From Alphaproteobacteria bacterium (GTDB lineage Bacteria > Pseudomonadota > Alphaproteobacteria > Reyranellales > Reyranellaceae): a stretch of 64,000 bases of DNA. The notes beneath the pieces were generated by a model, which searched no databases, was not told where the DNA came from, and saw only the letters and a list, made by a program, of their open reading frames with translations. The DNA lies in contig VGCH01000003.1 of assembly GCA_016870115.1 (NCBI GenBank), forward strand, positions 166,364-230,363, given 5' to 3'. The translations under genes and the position numbers were made by a program. Below, in pieces: positions 35,397 through 46,005 of this stretch (positions are counted from its first letter, which is position 1; each line of letters begins with the position of its first letter).

Positions 35397-36180
35397 GCGT
35401 GACGGCGTGATTGAGCGGGCCGTGGCCGGCACCGAAGCCGGGCGCGGTCTCGATGGCCCGCCGCACATAGTCCCGCGCGCGCGCGACGGCATCGACGAGG
35501 CCGATCCCCTGGGCGATGCCGGCGGCCGTCGCCGAGGCGAGCGTGCAGCCGGTGCCGTGGGTATGGCGGCTCGCGACGCGCGCGCTCTCGAAGCGTTCGA
35601 CGCGGCCGTCGGCGAAGACGAGATCGACCACGCGATCGCCCTCGAGGTGACCGCCCTTCATCAGCACGCCGCGGGCGCCGAGCGCCATCAGTCGCTCCGC
35701 CGCGCGGCGCATGCCCGCCTCGTCGCGCACCGCGAAGCCCGCCAGCACTTCGGCTTCGGGCAGGTTGGGGGTGACGAGGGCCGCCATCGGCAACAGCACG
35801 TCGCGCACCGCGGCTTCGGCCTCGCCGAGCAGCAGCCGGTGGCCGCCCTTGGCGACCATCACCGGATCGATCACCACCGGCACGCCGGCCGCGCCAAGCC
35901 GCAACGTCGCCGCGACGGTCTCGACTACTTCGGCGCTGTGCAGCATGCCGGTCTTGATCGCATCGGCGCCGATGTCGGACAGCACGACCTCGATCTGGCG
36001 CGCGATGAAGTCCGGTGCAACCGGCACGACGCCGTGGACCCCGAGCGTGTTCTGGGCGGTGAGCGCGGTGATCGCGGTGGCCGCGAATCCGTCCATCGCC
36101 GTCACCGCCTTGATGTCGGCCTGGATGCCCGCGCCGCCGCCCGAGTCCGAGCCGGCCACGATCAGAACGCGACCCTTCAC
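35386..36180 (-). CDS. thiD: Hydroxymethylpyrimidine/phosphomethylpyrimidine kinase
   Basis: The 264-residue ThiD phosphorylates HMP and HMP-P for thiamine synthesis. The N-terminal [20 protein letters not shown] and the C-terminal [17 protein letters not shown] (anion hole and catalytic Asp region) are both present. The GTG start at 36180 overlaps the glmM stop (GTGA), making thiD the last gene of the long minus-strand operon. Length is normal. thiE is elsewhere in the window (58430). Confidence 0.94.
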   Translation of the reverse strand: MKGRVLIVAGSDSGGGAGIQADIKAVTAMDGFAATAITALTAQNTLGVHGVVPVAPDFIARQIEVVLSDIGADAIKTGMLHSAEVVETVAATLRLGAAGVPVVIDPVMVAKGGHRLLLGEAEAAVRDVLLPMAALVTPNLPEAEVLAGFAVRDEAGMRRAAERLMALGARGVLMKGGHLEGDRVVDLVFADGRVERFESARVASRHTHGTGCTLASATAAGIAQGIGLVDAVARARDYVRRAIETAPGFGAGHGPLNHAVTLSR

Positions 36181-37523
36181 GCCGTCCCCGGAACCGCCGC
36201 GACGATGTCGTCGACGACACGCTCGACCAGCGCGGCATCGTCGCCCTCGGCCATCACCCGCACCAGTGGTTCGGTGCCTGAGCCGCGCACCAGCACGCGC
36301 CCGCCGCGGCCGAGCTTCTTATCGGCTGCCGCGATCGCGCGCGCGACGGCATCGGCGGCGAGCGCCGCCGCGGGGTTCTGTACCCGGACATTCTTCAGAA
36401 GCTGCGGCACCGGCTGGAACGCGCGGAAGGTCTCGCTCGCCCGCTTGCCGCCGCACACCAGCGCACCCAACGCCTGCAGTGCGGCCATCAGCCCGTCTCC
36501 GGTCGTGGCGTGGTCGGTCATGATGATGTGGCCCGACTGCTCGCCACCCAGATTGAACCCATCGGCCCGCATGCGCTCCAGCACATAGCGATCGCCCACC
36601 TGCGTGCGCTGCAGACCGAGGCCGCGCGCTTCGAGAAAGCGTTCAAGACCGAGGTTGGACATCACAGTGGCAACAACACCGCCGCCGCGCAGCCGTCCGT
36701 CGCGGTGCCACTCGTCAGCCACCGTGGCCATCAGCTGGTCGCCATCGATGGTCGAGCCGCGCTCGCACACCAGCACCACCCGATCGGCGTCGCCATCGAG
36801 CGCGATGCCGAGATCGGCGCCATGGGTCACGACTCGCTCCGCCAGCAGCTCGGGGTGCGTCGAGCCGCACGCGTCGTTGATATTGAAGCCATCGGGCGCG
36901 ACGCCGATCGGCACGACCTCGGCGCCGAGTTCCCACAACACCGTGGGCGCGACCTTGTAGGCGGCGCCATGGGCGCAATCGACCACGATCTTGAGCCCGT
37001 TGAGGCTGAGGCCCCGCGCCGCCGACGCCTTCACCGCCTCGATGTAGCGCCCCTCGGAATCCGACAGCCGCCGCGCCCGGCCGATCGCGCGCGAGCCCGC
37101 CAGCCCGTCCGCCGCCGGCGCCTGCATCAACGCCTCGATCTCGGCCTCGACCTCGTCGGAGAGCTTGAAGCCATCGGGACCGAACAGCTTGATGCCGTTG
37201 TCATGGAAGGGATTGTGCGAGGCCGAGACCATCACCCCGAGATCGGCGCGCATCGCGCGCGTCAGGAACCCGACCGCCGGCGTCGGCAGCGGGCCGAGCA
37301 GCAGCACATCCATGCCCACCGACAGAAACCCGGCGGTCAGCGCCTGCTCCAGCATGTAGCCCGACAGCCGCGTATCCTTGCCCAAGACGACGCGATGGCG
37401 ATGGCCCCCACGACTGAAGACGCGGCCGGCGGCCCTGCCGACGCGCATCGCCATCTCGGCAGTCATCGGATCGGCGTTGGCCCGACCGCGAATGCCGTCG
37501 GTGCCGAAGAGCTTGCGACTCAT
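36177..37523 (-). CDS. glmM: Phosphoglucosamine mutase
   Basis: A 448-residue GlmM, converting glucosamine-6-phosphate to glucosamine-1-phosphate for peptidoglycan and LPS precursors. [11 protein letters not shown] is at residues 6-16, the phosphoserine loop [14 protein letters not shown] near 98-111, the metal loop LDGDADRVV near 240, and the sugar-binding GGEQSGHI near 327. The ATG at 37523 gives the usual N-terminus [13 protein letters not shown]. It lies 46 bases after ftsH and is coupled to thiD. Confidence 0.96.
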   Translation of the reverse strand: MSRKLFGTDGIRGRANADPMTAEMAMRVGRAAGRVFSRGGHRHRVVLGKDTRLSGYMLEQALTAGFLSVGMDVLLLGPLPTPAVGFLTRAMRADLGVMVSASHNPFHDNGIKLFGPDGFKLSDEVEAEIEALMQAPAADGLAGSRAIGRARRLSDSEGRYIEAVKASAARGLSLNGLKIVVDCAHGAAYKVAPTVLWELGAEVVPIGVAPDGFNINDACGSTHPELLAERVVTHGADLGIALDGDADRVVLVCERGSTIDGDQLMATVADEWHRDGRLRGGGVVATVMSNLGLERFLEARGLGLQRTQVGDRYVLERMRADGFNLGGEQSGHIIMTDHATTGDGLMAALQALGALVCGGKRASETFRAFQPVPQLLKNVRVQNPAAALAADAVARAIAAADKKLGRGGRVLVRGSGTEPLVRVMAEGDDAALVERVVDDIVAAVPGTA

Positions 37524-37569
37524 GGGCAGCTTCTCGCGAATGGCGCCGGGTTTCGCGACTCCCGGCGGA

Positions 37570-39504
37570 TCAGACGCCGGGTTGCGGTTCCGGATTGGGG
37601 CCGGGCTGCGTGCCGCTCGAGCTGGTCGGCACCGACGACCGCTTGCGGCGGTCCGGCGCGGGGCCCGCGCCGCCGGTCTCGTCGCGGACGATCTTCTCGC
37701 CGCGCAACGTCGCCACGATCTCATCGCCGCTCACGGTCTCCCACTCCAGCAGGACCTTGGCGATCTTGTGCAGGTCCTCGATGCGGTCGGTCAGGATCTG
37801 GCGTGCCTTGCCCTCGGCCTCTTCGATCAGGCGGCGAACCTCCTGGTCGATCAGCTGAGCCGTTGCTTCCGAGACGTTCTGGGTCTGGGTGACGGCGTGA
37901 CCGAGGAATACCTCCTGCTCGTTCGCTTGGTAGCGGACTCGACCGAGCTTCTCGGACATGCCGTATGCGGTGACCATGGCGCGGGCCGTCTGCGTCGCCA
38001 CCTGGATATCGCTCGCGGCGCCGGTGGTCACATTGTCGTCGCCGAAGATGATCTGTTCGGCGGTGCGCCCGCCGAACAGGATCGCAAGCCGCGACTCCAT
38101 CTCGATCTTGCTCATGCCGTACTTGTCGCGTTCCGGTAGCTGCATGGTGACGCCAAGTGCGCGTCCGCGCGGAATGATCGTCACCTTGTGCAGGGGATCG
38201 GTCTTGGGCACGGCGAGCGCGATCAGCGCGTGGCCCGCCTCGTGGTACGCCGTCAACTTCTTCTCGTCGTCGGTCATCGCCATCGAGCGGCGCTCGGTGC
38301 CCATCAGCACCTTGTCCTTGGCGAACTCGAAGTCCGACATGGTGACGAGGCGTTTGCCCACGCGCGCGGCGCGCAGCGCCGCCTCGTTCACGAGGTTGGC
38401 GAGATCGGCGCCGGAGAAACCGGGTGTGCCGCGCGCAACGGTCCGCGGCTCGACGTCGGGGGCCAGCGGGACCTTGCGCATGTGGACCTTGAGGATCTTC
38501 TCGCGCCCACCGACATCGGGATTCGGCACGGTCACCTGCCGGTCGAAGCGGCCCGGCCGCAGCAGCGCAGGGTCGAGCACATCGGGCCGGTTGGTGGCCG
38601 CGATCAGGATCACGCCCTCGTTCGACTCGAAGCCATCCATCTCGACCAGCAGCTGGTTCAGCGTCTGTTCGCGCTCGTCATTGCCGCCGCCCAGGCCCGC
38701 ACCGCGATGACGGCCGACCGCGTCGATTTCGTCGATGAACACGATGCAGGGCGCGTTCTTCTTGGCCTGCTCGAACATGTCGCGCACGCGGCTGGCGCCG
38801 ACGCCCACGAACATCTCGACGAAGTCGGAGCCCGAGATGGTGAAGAACGGCACGTTCGCCTCACCCGCGATCGCGCGCGCGAGCAGCGTCTTGCCGGTGC
38901 CGGGCGGGCCGACCAGCAAGCAGCCCTTCGGGATCTTGCCGCCCAGCCGGGTGAATTTCTGCGGGTCCTTGAGGAAGTCGACGATTTCCTCCAGCTCGGC
39001 CTTGGCCTCATCGATGCCGGCGACATCGTCGAAGGTCACGCGACCGTGCTTCTCCGTCAGGAGCTTGGCGCGCGACTTGCCGAAGCCCATGGCGCGGCCG
39101 GTCCCGTTCTGCATCTGGCGCAGGAAGAAGATGTAGACACCGACCAGCACCAGGACGGGCAGCCAGCTCACGAACAGGCTGCCGAGATTGACGCCCTCGT
39201 CGGCCGGGCCCGCGTCGATGCGATCGACCTTGTCGATCAGACGCGCCATCAGCGTGTCGTCGGCCGGGGCGTAGGTTCCGAATCGGGAGATGCCGTTGCG
39301 CGGCTCGCGGAAGGTGCCGGTGATCGTGTTGCCCTGGATGCGCACGTCCTGGACCTGGCGCGCGTCGACTGCGCGCACGAAGTCCGAATAGGAGATCGCG
39401 TTGCTGGCCGACCGGGTCGAGCCGCCCTGGAACACGCTGTAGAGGAGCGCCAGCAGCAGCACGATCACGATCCAGAGGGCGGCGTTGCGATTGAAAGGAT
39501 TCAC
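37570..39504 (-). CDS. ftsH: ATP-dependent zinc metalloprotease FtsH
   Basis: The 644-residue inner-membrane protease degrades misfolded membrane proteins and, in E. coli, RpoH and LpxC. Two membrane segments flank a periplasmic domain (about 10-28 and 105-125). Then come Walker [12 protein letters not shown] near 198, Walker [12 protein letters not shown] near 255, SRH with [18 protein letters not shown], and zinc site HEAGH near 418. I chose the GTG at 39504, not the ATG at 39531: AAGGA lies 9 bases before the GTG, and the GTG overlaps the tilS stop (GTGA). rpoH, a likely substrate gene, is also in the window. Confidence 0.96.
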   Translation of the reverse strand: MNPFNRNAALWIVIVLLLALLYSVFQGGSTRSASNAISYSDFVRAVDARQVQDVRIQGNTITGTFREPRNGISRFGTYAPADDTLMARLIDKVDRIDAGPADEGVNLGSLFVSWLPVLVLVGVYIFFLRQMQNGTGRAMGFGKSRAKLLTEKHGRVTFDDVAGIDEAKAELEEIVDFLKDPQKFTRLGGKIPKGCLLVGPPGTGKTLLARAIAGEANVPFFTISGSDFVEMFVGVGASRVRDMFEQAKKNAPCIVFIDEIDAVGRHRGAGLGGGNDEREQTLNQLLVEMDGFESNEGVILIAATNRPDVLDPALLRPGRFDRQVTVPNPDVGGREKILKVHMRKVPLAPDVEPRTVARGTPGFSGADLANLVNEAALRAARVGKRLVTMSDFEFAKDKVLMGTERRSMAMTDDEKKLTAYHEAGHALIALAVPKTDPLHKVTIIPRGRALGVTMQLPERDKYGMSKIEMESRLAILFGGRTAEQIIFGDDNVTTGAASDIQVATQTARAMVTAYGMSEKLGRVRYQANEQEVFLGHAVTQTQNVSEATAQLIDQEVRRLIEEAEGKARQILTDRIEDLHKIAKVLLEWETVSGDEIVATLRGEKIVRDETGGAGPAPDRRKRSSVPTSSSGTQPGPNPEPQPGV

Positions 39505-40541
39505 GATGTCCGGTCCTTGGTTTCCAAACATTCTAGATGGGATGGCGCGGCCCCGCCGCAAGCAAAATATGGCGCTGGAACCAGCGGATGGGCCCGATTC
39601 CTGCCTTTTTCCGGCAGGATGGCCCAGCTGGTCCGCCCCGCAGAGCCGCGCGGCTGGATGCGGCAGCCCGCCAGGGTGAAACCCGATGTGCCCGCCAGCT
39701 TCGCGACCGCGGACTGCAGCCGATCCCGTCGGGGCGGATATGCGTTGCCGCCAACCGACCAGGCGGCGCGCGAGAGAACCGCGGTCCGCCGGTGGAGCGG
39801 CAGCGCAAGCAGCACCCGACGGTCGAGGCGCAGCCCGTCGCCGGAAATCGCAACCGCGACCATATCGCTGGCGCACTCGCGCTCCTGGGTGTGCCGACGC
39901 GATGCGGCGGTCGGGTGCGTCGCCGGCGGCACCTCGGCGCGAACGCGGGTCCGCTCGAAGCGGGGGTCGGCGTTGGACGGGTCTTCCAGCCAGTCGATCC
40001 CTACGCGTCGGCAATAGTCGGTGATCGCCACGCGCGGCACGGTGAGCAACGGTCTCAAAACCCGCACGTCGCATTCTTCCGCAAGTGCCGCCATCCCCGC
40101 TAGGCCCGCCGGTCCGCTGGCGCGAGCCGATCGCATCGCCACGGTCTCCGCCTGATCGTCAGCGTGGTGGGCAAGCAAGAGGTGCAGGATGCCGCGCTGC
40201 CGGCAGGCCTCGACCAGCAGACGCCGGCGTGCGGCGCGCGCGTGCTCCTGGATACCGGACGCGGGCTTGGCGCCTTCCCAGCGCAGCAGCGTGGCCTCTC
40301 GCCCGCGAGCCCGCAGCGTCTCGACGGTGCGAAGCGACTCGCTCGCGGACTCCGCGCGCAGCCCATGATCCACGACCAACGCCAGCGCCGACCCGCCCCG
40401 CGCGCGCGCCCAATCCTCAGTCAACTCGGCCAGCGCCATCGAGTCGCGGCCGCCGGAAACGCCGACGGCGACGACCGGGCTCGCCTCGAACGGCTCGAAC
40501 GGCCGCATCAATTGCTGAAAGAGGTCGGCCGTCAGCCGCAC
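39501..40541 (-). CDS. tilS: tRNA(Ile)-lysidine synthetase
   Basis: The 346-residue protein modifies C34 of tRNA-Ile(CAU) to lysidine so that it reads AUA. The PP-loop SGGRDSMAL is at residues 29-37, and [13 protein letters not shown] near 122 is the second N-type ATPase block. It begins with GTG and overlaps the cpoB end by 10 bases; its stop overlaps ftsH. It is on the short side, as in other alphaproteobacteria, with a reduced C-terminal tRNA-binding part. Confidence 0.92.
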   Translation of the reverse strand: MRLTADLFQQLMRPFEPFEASPVVAVGVSGGRDSMALAELTEDWARARGGSALALVVDHGLRAESASESLRTVETLRARGREATLLRWEGAKPASGIQEHARAARRRLLVEACRQRGILHLLLAHHADDQAETVAMRSARASGPAGLAGMAALAEECDVRVLRPLLTVPRVAITDYCRRVGIDWLEDPSNADPRFERTRVRAEVPPATHPTAASRRHTQERECASDMVAVAISGDGLRLDRRVLLALPLHRRTAVLSRAAWSVGGNAYPPRRDRLQSAVAKLAGTSGFTLAGCRIQPRGSAGRTSWAILPEKGRNRAHPLVPAPYFACGGAAPSHLECLETKDRTS

Positions 40542-41257
40542 TGGTTCTTCTGGCGCTCCTGATCGACGCGCCGTTTCTGGAGGTCCGTGGCGCGCGGGTA
40601 GTCCTGATTGAAGCGCGCGAACATGGCGCAGGAATCCTGCTTGCGGCCCATCGCCGAGAGCGTGATGCCAAGCTTCAGGAGATTGTCCGGCCCCTTGGGG
40701 CTCGCGCGGTACGTCTTGTAGCCCTCGGCGAAGGCGTTGAGCGCGTTCTGGAAATCACGCCGCGCGTAGAACGTCTCGCCCAGCCAATACTGCGCGTTGC
40801 CCGCCAGCACATGCTGCGGATTGCGCTGCACGAAGGTACGAAATCCACGCTCCGCACCGGCGTAGTCGCCGTCCTGCAGGAGCTTGAACGCGTCGTGATA
40901 GACCTGCTCGGCAGCTGCGCCGCCAGGTGCGGCTGCAGGAGGCGCGGCCGCGACGCCGGGCTGCGGCGGCGGGGCGGCCGGTCGCGCCGTGGGAGCTGCG
41001 CCCGGCGCGGGCCCACCCGGTCGCGCGCCGCCCTTCTCGAGCTGTTCGAGCCGGAATTCGTAGTCGGTCTGCATCTTGTCGAGCCGTTGCTGCAGCTGCT
41101 GATTGCGGAACTGAAGCTGCTCGATCTGCCCCGTCAGCAGAGTGATCGCCTGCTGCAGTTGCTGGAAGCGATCCTCGACTTGCACGGGGTCCAGGCGTTG
41201 GGCGTGCGCCGGCGCGACGGCGATCAGGAACGCAAAGAGGGAAGCAAGTAGCCGCAT
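40532..41257 (-). CDS. cpoB: Tol-Pal system coordinator CpoB (YbgF)
   Basis: The 241-residue periplasmic protein has a Sec signal (cleavage after about residue 19, APAHA-Q), an N-terminal coiled coil for trimerisation (about 25-75, Gln/Leu-rich), an Ala/Pro-rich linker, and C-terminal TPR repeats (about 120-235; YHDAFKLLQDGDYAGAERGF). It links Tol-Pal with peptidoglycan synthesis at the septum. It is separated from pal by 98 bases that contain a strong hairpin, so its level may be lower than that of pal. Confidence 0.93.
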   Translation of the reverse strand: MRLLASLFAFLIAVAPAHAQRLDPVQVEDRFQQLQQAITLLTGQIEQLQFRNQQLQQRLDKMQTDYEFRLEQLEKGGARPGGPAPGAAPTARPAAPPPQPGVAAAPPAAAPGGAAAEQVYHDAFKLLQDGDYAGAERGFRTFVQRNPQHVLAGNAQYWLGETFYARRDFQNALNAFAEGYKTYRASPKGPDNLLKLGITLSAMGRKQDSCAMFARFNQDYPRATDLQKRRVDQERQKNQCG

Positions 41258-41298
41258 GGGAAGGTCGTTTGTCAGGCAATCGGGGCGAATTTCAGACC

Positions 41299-41332
41299 AA
41301 AGAAAACGCCGGTCGGAAGCCGACCGGCGTTT
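41299..41332 (-). terminator. Hairpin with T-rich tail between pal and cpoB
   Basis: A perfect 13-bp stem (41304-41316 with 41320-41332) with a 3-base loop is followed on the minus strand by TCTTT. This is the form of an intrinsic terminator. As cpoB, tilS and ftsH follow without an obvious new promoter, it may act as a partial terminator or as a 3' stabiliser for the abundant pal message. Confidence 0.7.
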
Positions 41333-41355
41333 CCGTCAACTCGTGGTGCGATCCC

Positions 41356-41814
41356 TTACTGCAGGGCGCTGACGCCGCGGCGATTGCGCGACCAGCTACC
41401 GTCGTCGGAGCCGACGACTTCCGGGCGTTCCTTGCCGTAGCTGATGGTCTTCAGGCGCGCTGCCGGAACACCCTGGGCGACCAGAAACTGGCGAACGGCA
41501 GTGGCGCGGCGATCGCCGAGCGCCAGGTTGTACTCGCGGGTGCCGCGCTCGTCGGCGTGGCCTTCCACGGTGATCTGGTAGTTGCCGTAGCGCTTCAGCC
41601 ACTCGGCCTGGCGGGTCAGCGTGGTCCGGGCATCCGGGCGCAGCGACGACTGGTCGGTGTCGAAGAACACGCGATCACCGACATTCTGGCGGAAGTCGGC
41701 AATCGAGCCCGGCGCCACCGCGGTGGCACCACCGGCGGGAACGGCGGCCTGATCGGCGCACGCCGACAGCATGAACATCGCAGCAACTGCCGCCAACATC
41801 TTGAACTTAAACAT
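41356..41814 (-). CDS. pal: Peptidoglycan-associated lipoprotein Pal
   Basis: The 152-residue outer-membrane lipoprotein has a signal with lipobox MLSAC near residues 15-19 and an OmpA-like domain (about 50-150) with DRVFFDTDQSSLRPDA and the peptidoglycan-binding VEGHADERGTREYNLALGDRRA. The ATG at 41814 has GAAGGA upstream; a longer frame to 41904 would bury the signal. It works with TolB and the TolQRA motor to pull the outer membrane in at division. Confidence 0.96.
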   Translation of the reverse strand: MFKFKMLAAVAAMFMLSACADQAAVPAGGATAVAPGSIADFRQNVGDRVFFDTDQSSLRPDARTTLTRQAEWLKRYGNYQITVEGHADERGTREYNLALGDRRATAVRQFLVAQGVPAARLKTISYGKERPEVVGSDDGSWSRNRRGVSALQ

Positions 41815-41932
41815 CTTTATGTCCTTCCGCGTGCCGTTTGTGCGGCCGCTCATCTGTGGAATTCCACCGCTCAACGCAACCCAGGCAGCAGCATGCCGGC
41901 CCAAACGCGAAGGCGCCAGATCATAGACTTAG

Positions 41933-43264
41933 CTACTGTGGAATCAAGGGCGACCACGCGGGATCCGACGCATCGGTGGGGGTAGGTACCTGCCGCTCGA
42001 ACCGCCCGGTGATGTCAATCGCGTGGAGGCTCACCGCCCCGGCCCGTCCCGCCGCGTTGGGCTGCTGGCGGAAGAACATGAGCACGCGCCCGTTGGGCGC
42101 CCAGGTCGGGCCCTCGACCAGGAACCCGCTCGCCAGCATCCGCTCGCCGCTCCCGTCGGGCCGCATCACGCCGATCCCAAACTGCCCGCCCGCGATCTTT
42201 GTGAAGGCGATGAAGTCGCCGCGGGGAGACCAGACCGGCGTGGCGTAGCGACCATCACCGAAGCTGATGCGCTTCTCGCCGCCCCCACCAGAGCCCATCA
42301 CGTAAAGCTGTTGCGTGCCGCCGCGGTCCGAATTGAACACGATCTGCGTACCGTCGGCGGAGTAGCTGGGCGAAGTGTCGATGCCCGGCGAATTCGTCAG
42401 TCGTCGCTGGCTGCGACCGCGAACGTTCATCTCGTAGAGGCTGCTGTTGCCGTCCTGCGAGAGACTCATCGCGACCTTCGTGCCATCCGGCGAAAAGCGC
42501 GGCGCGAAGCTCATGCCGGGGAAGTTGCCCAGCAGTTCGCGGCGGTTGCTCTCGACGTTCTGCAGGTAGACGCGTGGCGGCCCCTCGGCATAGCCCATGT
42601 AGACGATCTCCTGCAGCGTCGGCGAGAAGCGCGGCGTCAGCGCCAGCCCCGCGCCATCGGTCAGGTAGCGGTTGTTGGCACCGTCCTGATCCATCAGCGC
42701 GATGCGTTTGACCCGGCGGTTGAGCGGTCCGGTCTCGGAGACATAGGCCACCCGAGTGTCGAAATAGCCCTCCTCGCCCGTCACGCGCTTGTAGATCGCA
42801 TCCGAGAAGATATGGGCCACCCGACGCCACTGCGCGGACTGGGTATTGAGCGACAGGCCCGTGGCCTGCTGGCCCACAACGACATCCCACAGCCGGAAGT
42901 CGACCTTGATGCCACCGGGAGTCGCGGTCACCTGCCCGACCACCAGGCCCGACGCCCCGATCCCGCGCCAGTCGGCGTGGCGGGGCACAGCGTTCGCGTT
43001 GACGTTCTTTTCAATGACGGCGGCCGGCGGGATGACCCGAAAGAGTCCCGAGTTCTGGAGATTGTTGCGGATGATCTGGGCAATCTCGGCGCCGACCCGA
43101 TCCGAGCCGGCAAAATCGGCAATGGCGATCGGCACTGGCTCGAAGTTCGGTCGTGTCATGTCGATCGTGAGTTGGGCCCGCGCCGGCGCGATCCCGAACA
43201 CGGAAGTGGCCGCCACGGCGCAAGCCGCGACCAGGAAACGGAACCGGGAGGTCGGACGGGGCAT
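41933..43264 (-). CDS. tolB: Tol-Pal system periplasmic protein TolB
   Basis: A 443-residue protein with a Sec signal (about 1-30, ending ARA-Q), an N-terminal alpha/beta domain (about 35-165) and a six-bladed beta-propeller with repeated [11 protein letters not shown]-, [16 protein letters not shown]- and [10 protein letters not shown]-type blades. It binds Pal and TolA. The ATG overlaps the tolA stop (TGATG). The N-terminal TolA-box region is typical for alphaproteobacteria. The gap to pal is 118 bases. Confidence 0.96.
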   Translation of the reverse strand: MPRPTSRFRFLVAACAVAATSVFGIAPARAQLTIDMTRPNFEPVPIAIADFAGSDRVGAEIAQIIRNNLQNSGLFRVIPPAAVIEKNVNANAVPRHADWRGIGASGLVVGQVTATPGGIKVDFRLWDVVVGQQATGLSLNTQSAQWRRVAHIFSDAIYKRVTGEEGYFDTRVAYVSETGPLNRRVKRIALMDQDGANNRYLTDGAGLALTPRFSPTLQEIVYMGYAEGPPRVYLQNVESNRRELLGNFPGMSFAPRFSPDGTKVAMSLSQDGNSSLYEMNVRGRSQRRLTNSPGIDTSPSYSADGTQIVFNSDRGGTQQLYVMGSGGGGEKRISFGDGRYATPVWSPRGDFIAFTKIAGGQFGIGVMRPDGSGERMLASGFLVEGPTWAPNGRVLMFFRQQPNAAGRAGAVSLHAIDITGRFERQVPTPTDASDPAWSPLIPQ

Positions 43265-44232
43265 CAGTAATCCCTCGGATCGAAGTTGAAAGTGATCGTA
43301 CGCCAGTTGTCGTATTTTGCATCTGGCAAAGGCCAGGGCTGGCAGCGCGGATTCATGATCGCGCGATGGGCGGCGTCAGCCGCCGCACGATAGCCCGCGT
43401 CATTGTTGTAGCGGCCAGTATCGCGCACCTTGGCGCTGCGCGGCGTGCCGTCGCGGTTCATCTGCACCAGCAGCGTCACCACCAGCGCATTCTGGTCCTT
43501 GATCCCCGCCGGGAAGTTCCAGCATGGCCGAATCTTCTGGCGCACACCCTCGACTTCGCTCGCGGTGACGACGGCAGCGAGGTTGGGCGCGGCCGTCGGC
43601 GCGCGGGTCGCCTGCTGCGGGTTCGGCCGGGGCTGCGGCTGCGGCGCCGGCGTGCGTTGCTGCGATTGCTGGTTCTTGAGGATATCGTCCAGAATCGTAT
43701 CGGCGGTGCGCGGACGCGGCGGCGCGGGCGGCGGCGGTGGCGGCGGCTTCGGCGGATCGGGCTTCTTGACCTCGGGTTCAGGCTTGGGCGGGTCCGGCTT
43801 CTTCTCCTCAACCTTGGGCGGCTCCGGCTCCTTGGGCTTCAGCGCGATGAGCTCCTCGGCAGTGGGCGCGGGCGCCGGCTGCGGCTGGGGAATCGGTGGC
43901 GGTGGCGGAGGTTGGACGACCCGGGGCTCGGGCGGCTTGGGCGGCGGAGGGGCCGGCGGCGGTTCGGCCGTCTTGGGCGGCGGTGCGGCCGTGGCTTCCT
44001 CCGCCACCGGGACCTCCTTGGGCGCGGGTGGCGGGTTGCCGACGCGGGGTGCCGCCGCTTTCTTGTCGATCGCCTCGAACTCGATCATCACCGGCTCAGG
44101 TTCCGGCGGCAAAGGTCGGGTGAACCACTCCAGCGGTCCGAGAAATACCGCTGCCAGGACCGACGCGTGCATGACCGCCGACGCCACGGCGGGCGTCTTC
44201 ATGGTCTCGCTGGCGATGGTCTCGCGTTGCAT
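43264..44232 (-). CDS. tolA: Tol-Pal system protein TolA
   Basis: The 322-residue protein has one N-terminal membrane segment (about 15-35), a long Pro/Glu/Lys-rich middle (about 45-205, with repeated KPDPPKP and PPPPP runs) in place of the Ala-rich helix of E. coli TolA, and a C-terminal globular domain (about 215-322; [15 protein letters not shown], then [11 protein letters not shown]). The two Cys likely form a disulfide. It spans the periplasm, coupling TolQR to TolB/Pal. The start could also be an in-frame ATG 10 codons in. Confidence 0.92.
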   Translation of the reverse strand: MQRETIASETMKTPAVASAVMHASVLAAVFLGPLEWFTRPLPPEPEPVMIEFEAIDKKAAAPRVGNPPPAPKEVPVAEEATAAPPPKTAEPPPAPPPPKPPEPRVVQPPPPPPIPQPQPAPAPTAEELIALKPKEPEPPKVEEKKPDPPKPEPEVKKPDPPKPPPPPPPAPPRPRTADTILDDILKNQQSQQRTPAPQPQPRPNPQQATRAPTAAPNLAAVVTASEVEGVRQKIRPCWNFPAGIKDQNALVVTLLVQMNRDGTPRSAKVRDTGRYNNDAGYRAAADAAHRAIMNPRCQPWPLPDAKYDNWRTITFNFDPRDY

Positions 44233-44250
44233 GGCGCGGCGGCCTCGCGG

Positions 44251-44784
44251 TCAGTTGCGACGCGGCACGGGTTGCGGCTGGCCGGAAGCGGCGCGCGGCG
44301 CCGGCGTGGCGGTCGGTGGCGGGCCGCCCGGCCGGCCAAGTTGTTGCGCCTGCTCGCCCAACAGGCCGAGTTGGCGGAAGCCGGAGTCGATCACGACGCC
44401 CATGACTTCCATCATCTTTCCGTAGTCGACGGTCTTGTCGCCGCGCATGAAAACGCGTTGATCCGGCTTCTCGGTATGGACGGCCTTCAGCTTCTCACCG
44501 AGTTCCTTCAGCTCATAGCGGGTCTCGCCCAGATAAATCTCGCCCTTGGAGTCGACGCTCACCACCAGCGGCTCGTCCTTGCCGCCAACCTGTTGCGCGC
44601 TGGTCTTGGGAAGGTCGACCGGCACGCCCACCTGCATCAACGGCGCCGTGACCATGAAGATCACCAGAAGCACGAGCATCACATCGACCAGCGGCGTGAC
44701 GTTGATGTCGGCCATCGGCACCCAGAGCCGCCGGCGAAACCGGCCCCTGGTGCCCGACGCCGAGGGAACGATCCCGCCAGCCAT
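44251..44784 (-). CDS. tolR: Tol-Pal system protein TolR
   Basis: A 177-residue ExbD-family protein: one membrane segment (about 27-47) in ADINVTPLVDVMLVLLVIFMVTAP, with the motor Asp in PLVDVML. The periplasmic domain follows (LPKTSAQQV, then VFMRGDKTVDYGKMMEVM). The ATG at 44784 overlaps the tolQ stop (TGATG); a GTG one codon earlier is possible. The Pro-rich C-terminal tail is longer than in E. coli. Confidence 0.95.
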   Translation of the reverse strand: MAGGIVPSASGTRGRFRRRLWVPMADINVTPLVDVMLVLLVIFMVTAPLMQVGVPVDLPKTSAQQVGGKDEPLVVSVDSKGEIYLGETRYELKELGEKLKAVHTEKPDQRVFMRGDKTVDYGKMMEVMGVVIDSGFRQLGLLGEQAQQLGRPGGPPPTATPAPRAASGQPQPVPRRN

Positions 44785-45515
44785 CACACCTGCTCCTCGA
44801 GCTGGCGCGACAGGATGGTGATGAACTCACCGGCGAACGATTCGAGCTGCTGGCCGTAGCGCTGCACCTGGCCGGACAGGATGTTGTAGGCGCCGGCCGC
44901 GGGGATCGCGGCAACGAGACCGATCGCGGTGGCGAACAGGGCCTCCGAAATGCCGGGCGCGACGACCGCCAGCGACGTGTTCTTGGACTGCGCGATGTGG
45001 GCGAAGCTGTTCATGATGCCCCACACCGTGCCGAACAGGCCGACAAAGGTGGCATTGGCGCCGACTGTCGCCAGAAAGCCCAGGCGCTTCTCGATCGCGT
45101 CCATCTCGCGCTGAATGGTGACACTCATCACCTGCTCGATCCGCTGACGCAGCGCGCCGCGCGCGCCGGCACTTGCAGCGAGTCCTTTGGAGACCGAGCG
45201 CCGCCACTCGCGCATCGCGGCCGCGAAGACATTCGACATCGGGTCATCGGGCTTCGCGCCGACCCGGTCGTACAGGTCCTCCAGCGACACGCCGGACCAG
45301 AAGGTGTCCTCGAAGGCCTGGCCGCGGCGCTTGAGCGAGCGCAGCTTCATCGCCTTCTCGAAGATGATCGCCCAGGACCAGAATGACGCCAGCAACAGCG
45401 CGATCATCACGGCCTTGACCACCCAGTCGGCCTGCATGAACAGGCCCAAGACCGACAGGTCCATTGTTCCGGTGCCGCCCAGGGGGCCGGCCGCGGCTTG
45501 AGCAAGCGCTTCCAT
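44784..45515 (-). CDS. tolQ: Tol-Pal system proton channel TolQ
   Basis: The 243-residue ExbB-family protein has three membrane segments (about 27-48, 138-160, 172-195) with GFLATVGANATFVGLFGTVWGIM and APGISEALFATAIGLVAAIPA, the channel helices. GGAGAA lies 8 bases before the ATG at 45515; longer frames upstream lack a site. It forms the motor with TolR, energised by the proton gradient. Confidence 0.96.
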   Translation of the reverse strand: MEALAQAAAGPLGGTGTMDLSVLGLFMQADWVVKAVMIALLLASFWSWAIIFEKAMKLRSLKRRGQAFEDTFWSGVSLEDLYDRVGAKPDDPMSNVFAAAMREWRRSVSKGLAASAGARGALRQRIEQVMSVTIQREMDAIEKRLGFLATVGANATFVGLFGTVWGIMNSFAHIAQSKNTSLAVVAPGISEALFATAIGLVAAIPAAGAYNILSGQVQRYGQQLESFAGEFITILSRQLEEQV

Positions 45516-45543
45516 TGTTGGTTCTCCGATGAGGGGGGCAGCC

Positions 45544-46005
45544 TTATAGCGGAATATGGCGTGAGCGGGGCGTCGAGGCGACCCGCGACATCGCCGCCCG
45601 CGCTTCGGCCGGCAGCCGAACCGGCCGGCCGGCCACATCGACGCAGGCGATGGCGAGCTCGGCCCGAACGAGCGTGTCCGGTCCGCGTTGCGCTTCCTGC
45701 AGCATGTCGAGCGACGCGCCGCGCACTTCACCGATCCGCGTTATGATCTCGACCCACTCGTCGAGACGCGCGGGCTTCAGGTACTCAATGGCACAGCGGC
45801 GCACGACCCAGTTCAGGCCGGACGCGGCGCGCAGCCCCGCATGATCGTGGCCGAGCGAGCGCAGCAACTCGGTCCGTCCACGCTCCAGGAATCGCAGCCA
45901 GTTCGCGTAGTAGACGATCCCCGCCGCGTCGGTGTCCTCGTAGTAGACGCGGACGGCCAGCCGGTGGGCGCCCTCGGCGATGGCACCGGTTGAGGGCGCG
46001 CTCAC
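45544..46005 (-). CDS. ybgC: Tol-Pal-associated acyl-CoA thioesterase
   Basis: A 153-residue hotdog-fold thioesterase with the 4-hydroxybenzoyl-CoA thioesterase-type active site [21 protein letters not shown] (catalytic Asp near residue 25). It hydrolyses short-chain or malonyl acyl-CoA and is nearly always first in the tol operon, where its link to Tol is still unclear. The GTG start overlaps the ruvB stop (GTGA). Confidence 0.94.
   Translation of the reverse strand: MSAPSTGAIAEGAHRLAVRVYYEDTDAAGIVYYANWLRFLERGRTELLRSLGHDHAGLRAASGLNWVVRRCAIEYLKPARLDEWVEIITRIGEVRGASLDMLQEAQRGPDTLVRAELAIACVDVAGRPVRLPAEARAAMSRVASTPRSRHIPL

Noticed and set aside
37570-39531. ATG at 39531 as the ftsH start
   Set aside because: No ribosome site, while GTG 39504 has AAGGA and a GTGA overlap with tilS and gives the normal N-terminus.
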